A stretch of 64,000 nt of DNA from Bacillota bacterium (GTDB lineage Bacteria; Bacillota; Clostridia; Acetivibrionales; DTU013), in the NCBI GenBank assembly GCA_023435745.1, contig JAEZMD010000018.1:310001-374000 (forward strand), in the 5' to 3' direction. The notes beneath the pieces are model-generated. The model saw only the letters and a program-made list of their open reading frames with translations. It was not told where the DNA came from and did not search any database. The translations under genes were made by a program, and so were the position numbers. Below, piece by piece: positions 61,143-64,000 of this stretch. The stretch's first letter is position 1, and the number at the start of each line of letters is the position of its first letter.

Positions 61143-61180
61143 AAATGGTACTATTTATAAATAAATAGTACCATTTTTTT
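61143..61180 (+). terminator. Terminator of purA
   Basis: A perfect 15-bp stem (61143-61157 with 61162-61176, loop TAAA) ending in seven T. Confidence 0.92.
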
Positions 61181-61216
61181 GACAATACATTTTATTTGAA
61201 TGGAGATTAAAGTAGT

Positions 61217-62710
61217 ATGAAAAAATATTTGGCAGCCCTACTAATTGGAATTATTCTGTTAACCTCGGCTGGATGCTCAAATGAAGAAGCAGGTCTTTAT
61301 TCTTTATTGATGGAAACGTCACTTCTTAATGCCTATGAAACCAGTGGAAGTGTTACCGTTTCAATGAAGGGACAAATACTTGATGAAGCAATGCCTGATG
61401 AAGGTAATATGGATGAGATATTAAGTGCTATCAAATCTGGATTTGAAATCAGGTATCACATTAAGGAGAGTAAGAAACCAAATGCGTACCAAATCGAAAT
61501 TCAGTTCAAAAAAAGTGGAGATGCTGATTATGTAGATGTTACAACCATAACCGGTAATGAGGATGTTATGTATGTAAAGTTAGGTGAACTTATTCGCTTC
61601 ATTCAGCCATACGTTCTGCTTAATAATTCAGACGAAGAGCGTTTAATGGATGAGATCATTGAAAAGGTTGACTATCTTCAGATAGATTTAAAGTCAGGAA
61701 TGAATACTGCAGTTTACTCGGGAGATGTCATAGAAACTGCGCAAAACGAGAGAATGATTCAACTCATTATGGAATTTGTGGATGTGTTTAAAGATGCTTT
61801 CAGGAATTTCTCGACAGGAATGGTAACAAGAAAGGGCAGCGGGTATGAACTCAGCTTAGAAGCAAAAGATATACAGCCTCTTATTGGCAGATTTGCAGAG
61901 TATTTGTGTGATAATATAGACACAATATTCACCGAGTTGTCCTATAGAATAATTGACATGACAGATGAGGAAATAAAAACAATAGAAGAAGTGTATCCTA
62001 TAGGTGAAACTACCAGATCTGAGTTAATTGCAGGACTTGAAGAAATGCGAAATTCTATCAAGTCGATTACGCCAGAGGAGCTGGAAGATGCGAAAAACAA
62101 TGCCATACCGGAGGAAGTTCTCGAAAGTATTGATGGCTCAAGTCTAAGTTATTTTCTGAGCAGAACCGGAAATAAAAGCTATAATATATCAACCGCACTT
62201 ACATTCAAATATGAGGATCAGTTAACAATTGAAGTGAATGACACAGCAAAAATTACCGGTCTGGACGGTTTCTCAATTATTCAGCCGGATGAGTTTATAA
62301 CAATAGAAGAGTATGAGGAAATTGTTGAATCAGTAATCCCGCCAAAGCCAACCAGTATAACAATAAACAGTGTCACCGGAGAGGCAGTAATTTCATACAC
62401 AGACAATACAGAAATTGATACTGTGATATTGCCCATACTAAAAGACGGAAGCAATTATGTGCCATTAAGGTTAGTTGGAGAAGCATTCGGTGAAAATGTA
62501 GGATGGGACGACGCTACAGGAACCCCATATATTGACAGGAATGGTGTAAGAACTGAGATGAAAGGATTTATTAATAATGGGATAGCATATACTAAAGTCA
62601 GAGACTTTGAACAGCTAGATTATATGGTGTTCTGGAGTGATTATACAAAGGCGATCACCATCTATAGGTTTAACGACAGATCTTTTCTAAGTGAGGCCAG
62701 GCTGTTCTAG
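61217..62710 (+). CDS. Lipoprotein with C-terminal stalk (Cu-amine-oxidase-like) domain
   Basis: A 497-residue lipoprotein: signal with lipobox LTSAGCSN (Cys20), a large helical/beta region resembling LolA/LppX-type clostridial lipoproteins (MKGQILDEAMPDEGNM; VMYVKLGELIRFIQP), then a stalk domain (residues ~405-490, NYVPLRLVGEAFGENVGWDD). GGAG lies nine bases before the ATG. A substrate or partner is not evident. Confidence 0.82.
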   Translation: MKKYLAALLIGIILLTSAGCSNEEAGLYSLLMETSLLNAYETSGSVTVSMKGQILDEAMPDEGNMDEILSAIKSGFEIRYHIKESKKPNAYQIEIQFKKSGDADYVDVTTITGNEDVMYVKLGELIRFIQPYVLLNNSDEERLMDEIIEKVDYLQIDLKSGMNTAVYSGDVIETAQNERMIQLIMEFVDVFKDAFRNFSTGMVTRKGSGYELSLEAKDIQPLIGRFAEYLCDNIDTIFTELSYRIIDMTDEEIKTIEEVYPIGETTRSELIAGLEEMRNSIKSITPEELEDAKNNAIPEEVLESIDGSSLSYFLSRTGNKSYNISTALTFKYEDQLTIEVNDTAKITGLDGFSIIQPDEFITIEEYEEIVESVIPPKPTSITINSVTGEAVISYTDNTEIDTVILPILKDGSNYVPLRLVGEAFGENVGWDDATGTPYIDRNGVRTEMKGFINNGIAYTKVRDFEQLDYMVFWSDYTKAITIYRFNDRSFLSEARLF

Positions 62711-62761
62711 AATATTAGAATAAGGCAAATTGGAATAGGATATATTAGAACGGGTTAATTA

Positions 62762-62802
62762 AAAAGTAAATCCACTTTGTAAGAGGAGTGGATTTTACTT
62801 TT
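62762..62802. terminator. Terminator-like hairpin
   Basis: A 15-bp stem with one bulge (AAAAGTAAATCCACT / AGTGGATTTTACTTTT) and A/T tracts either side, downstream of the lipoprotein gene. Confidence 0.75.
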
Positions 62803-62849
62803 GCAATTAAGTCAGAATGCTTTATTGGACAAAAATATGCGATCGCTGG

Positions 62850-62920
62850 TTGACAAGAGATCGATTATTACTGTATTATATATACTTGTGTGGCTCGACA
62901 GCCACACGGTATATATAATA
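62850..62920 (+). promoter_or_regulatory. tRNA promoter overlapping a long palindrome
   Basis: TTGACA (62850-62855), 18 bases, TATTAT (62874-62879). The -10 is also the outer edge of a near-perfect palindrome: 12 bp (62874-62885/62909-62920) and 8 bp (62888-62895/62900-62907) around CGAC. No T tract follows. Confidence 0.65.
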
Positions 62921-62956
62921 TTACAGCAGCCAAGCAAGCTGCAGGCAATTATATAC

Positions 62957-63032
62957 GGGCCATTAGCTCAGTTGGCAGAGCACTTGACTTTTAATCAAGG
63001 TGTCCCGCGTTCGAGTCGCGGATGGCTCACCA
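62957..63032 (+). tRNA. tRNA-Lys (anticodon UUU)
   Basis: A complete 76-base cloverleaf: acceptor GGGCCAT/ATGGCTC (one G-U), D-arm with AGCTCAGTTGGCAGAGC, anticodon arm CTTGA-CTTTTAA-TCAAG, T-arm CCGCG-TTCGAGT-CGCGG, and encoded CCA. Confidence 0.97.
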
Positions 63033-63066
63033 AAGAGTCTTTCACAAGCGTGAAGGGCTCTTTTTT
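63033..63066 (+). terminator. Terminator of tRNA-Lys
   Basis: A 13-bp stem (63033-63045 with 63050-63062, two G-U pairs, loop AAGC) ending in six T. Confidence 0.9.
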
Positions 63067-63169
63067 ATGCCTTCGCGGGTTGTCATGTTCTCAACCAGCC
63101 TGCCGACCTAATGGATTCAAAACCGGATACCTTGATTATTCTATAAATCCAGCCTGGCCATAGTATACG

Positions 63170-63294
63170 CGACTACTCATTTTTGCAGCTTTAGAACATA
63201 ATTATGTTTAAAAAGGCTTATTTTATAGACTACCAGCAATAAAAAAGGAATATTCACAGCAAATATAGTCCTAAAACTGCAAAAATGAGTAGCG
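63170..63294. repeat. MITE-like element with terminal inverted repeats
   Basis: Arms CTACTCATTTTTGCAGCTTT (within 63174-63194) and complement (63271-63292) match at 21 of 22 positions around about 76 A/T-rich bases without an ORF. The remaining 63295-63444 shows nothing I can name. Confidence 0.65.
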
Positions 63295-63444
63295 AGGTCC
63301 CTTCACCATCTATACTAGAAAAATGCTTTAAAGGCTACCGTCAGTGGCGCTCTGGCTTCGATGGATTTTCGCCGTTCTTAGCATAACAACGCAGTTAGCG
63401 CAACTTAATTCCAAAATTGCGGCGGAAGATTAATCCCCCTCCGT

Positions 63445-63978
63445 TCACGAATATACGTTTCCCATTTCGCTCAACCTCTCTTCAATATAGCCTTTTACAT
63501 CTTCCTTTGGTATATCCAGGGCTGCTGCAAATTCGCCAAAAAGTAAGTCTTCCGCTTTGCGAAGGTATCTTGTGTCGATTTGACCAAGCTTCTTTCCCTG
63601 CTCCTCCGCTGCTCTCTCTTTTGAATAGATATTTTTGAGCAGCCTGAGTAAATCAGAACAGTCATAAGTCTGTATGATTTCCTTATAATAGCCTTCAAGC
63701 ACCTTAAAGCTAAGGCCATCGTTCATATTTTCCTCGATAGACGGGATACGGGATATCAGTTGAAGTACCTGCGTACGGGAAACAACAGGCCTCATAAATA
63801 TTTTTGTATCAATTGGCGTAAAAATTTTTTCGTTATGATATAGTGAGTAGAGCGTGTAGTAGAGCTTGCCTTGATTTACACCGTAAAGGTCAGGTGTGCT
63901 GACTGCTTCCACTCTGCAAACTCCATGACTTCCGTAAACTATTAGATCTCCGGTCTTATACATGATTTCTTTGAACAT
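63445..63978 (-). CDS. CarD/CdnL-type RNA-polymerase-binding regulator
   Basis: A 177-residue protein. Residues ~6-65 form the CarD/TRCF RNAP-interaction domain (YKTGDLIVYGSHGVCRVEAV; KLYYTLYSLYHNEKIFTPID). Residues ~70-165 form a helical DNA-contacting domain with YLRKAEDLLFGEFA. Such factors stabilise open complexes at many promoters. The start is ATG 63978 or ATG 63963; neither has perfect spacing. Confidence 0.87.
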   Translation of the reverse strand: MFKEIMYKTGDLIVYGSHGVCRVEAVSTPDLYGVNQGKLYYTLYSLYHNEKIFTPIDTKIFMRPVVSRTQVLQLISRIPSIEENMNDGLSFKVLEGYYKEIIQTYDCSDLLRLLKNIYSKERAAEEQGKKLGQIDTRYLRKAEDLLFGEFAAALDIPKEDVKGYIEERLSEMGNVYS

Positions 63979-64000
63979 CTCCTTTACCTTTCTATTATAC

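Overview
The window looks like a chromosomal segment of a spore-forming, plant-fibre-degrading member of the Clostridia. The pointers are a Spo0A-type regulator, an HU protein, canonical AGGAGG ribosome-binding sites and sigma-A promoters, PadR/HAAS and CarD regulators, copper-amine-oxidase-type stalk domains, a carboxynorspermidine polyamine route and xylan-directed GH43 and GH3 enzymes. Base composition is even and moderate (mid-40s % GC by eye). There is no phage, no plasmid gene, no intact transposase and no CRISPR array. I cannot fix the genus from sequence alone.

Layout. 1-11 kb: a large secreted PA14-like/esterase lipoprotein running off the left edge, a PfkB kinase, a SUMF1-type gene wedged between two gene fragments (cytidylate-kinase-like and HPRT), an MFS transporter, an inverted-repeat element, then a xyloside cluster (GH43, sorbitol/xylitol-type dehydrogenase, ROK repressor with dyads in the control region). 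11-22 kb: carboxynorspermidine dehydrogenase and decarboxylase, a DEAD-box helicase, a lytic transglycosylase, a methionine-rich repeat protein, a PadR-HAAS pair, PAP2, AraC and an acyl-CoA ligase. 22-29 kb: a decayed stretch (frameshifted GNAT; alpha/beta hydrolase with a nonsense codon and an inverted 3' end) downstream of an otherwise intact operon: OmpR regulator, histidine kinase, methyltransferase, hydrolase, lipoprotein. 29-38.6 kb: a coiled-coil protein, HAD phosphatase, ArsC/Spx-like protein, lipoproteins, an EamA-like protein, a GHL10-amidase fusion and a GH3 enzyme.

38.6-42.5 kb holds what I consider the most interesting system: a strong promoter, a 35-codon leader ORF with an ideal ribosome-binding site, a chain of mutually exclusive RNA pairings ending in a terminator, then two ABC half-transporters whose complementary degenerate motifs mark a heterodimeric exporter. 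This has the architecture of ribosome-mediated attenuation of a drug-efflux pump (compare Bacillus bmrB-bmrCD).

42.5-52.7 kb: MscL with a zinc-ribbon tail, a methyltransferase, GNAT, a ferredoxin-like protein, a PII-like/DUF1538 membrane system, a Rieske-type oxidoreductase, a DUF1189 protein, an rRNA methyltransferase and a poly-Glu stalk protein. 52.9-56.7 kb: a shikimate operon aroA-aroC-aroK whose last gene is a Spo0A-like regulator. 56.8-61 kb: HU, a Usp-like protein, a highly structured intergenic segment (candidate RNA), two-subunit class I fumarase/tartrate dehydratase, a DUF1858 protein and purA. 61-64 kb: a lipoprotein with a stalk domain, tRNA-Lys(UUU), a MITE-like inverted repeat and a CarD-type regulator.

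All functional calls come from reading the sequence. No database search or folding program was run.
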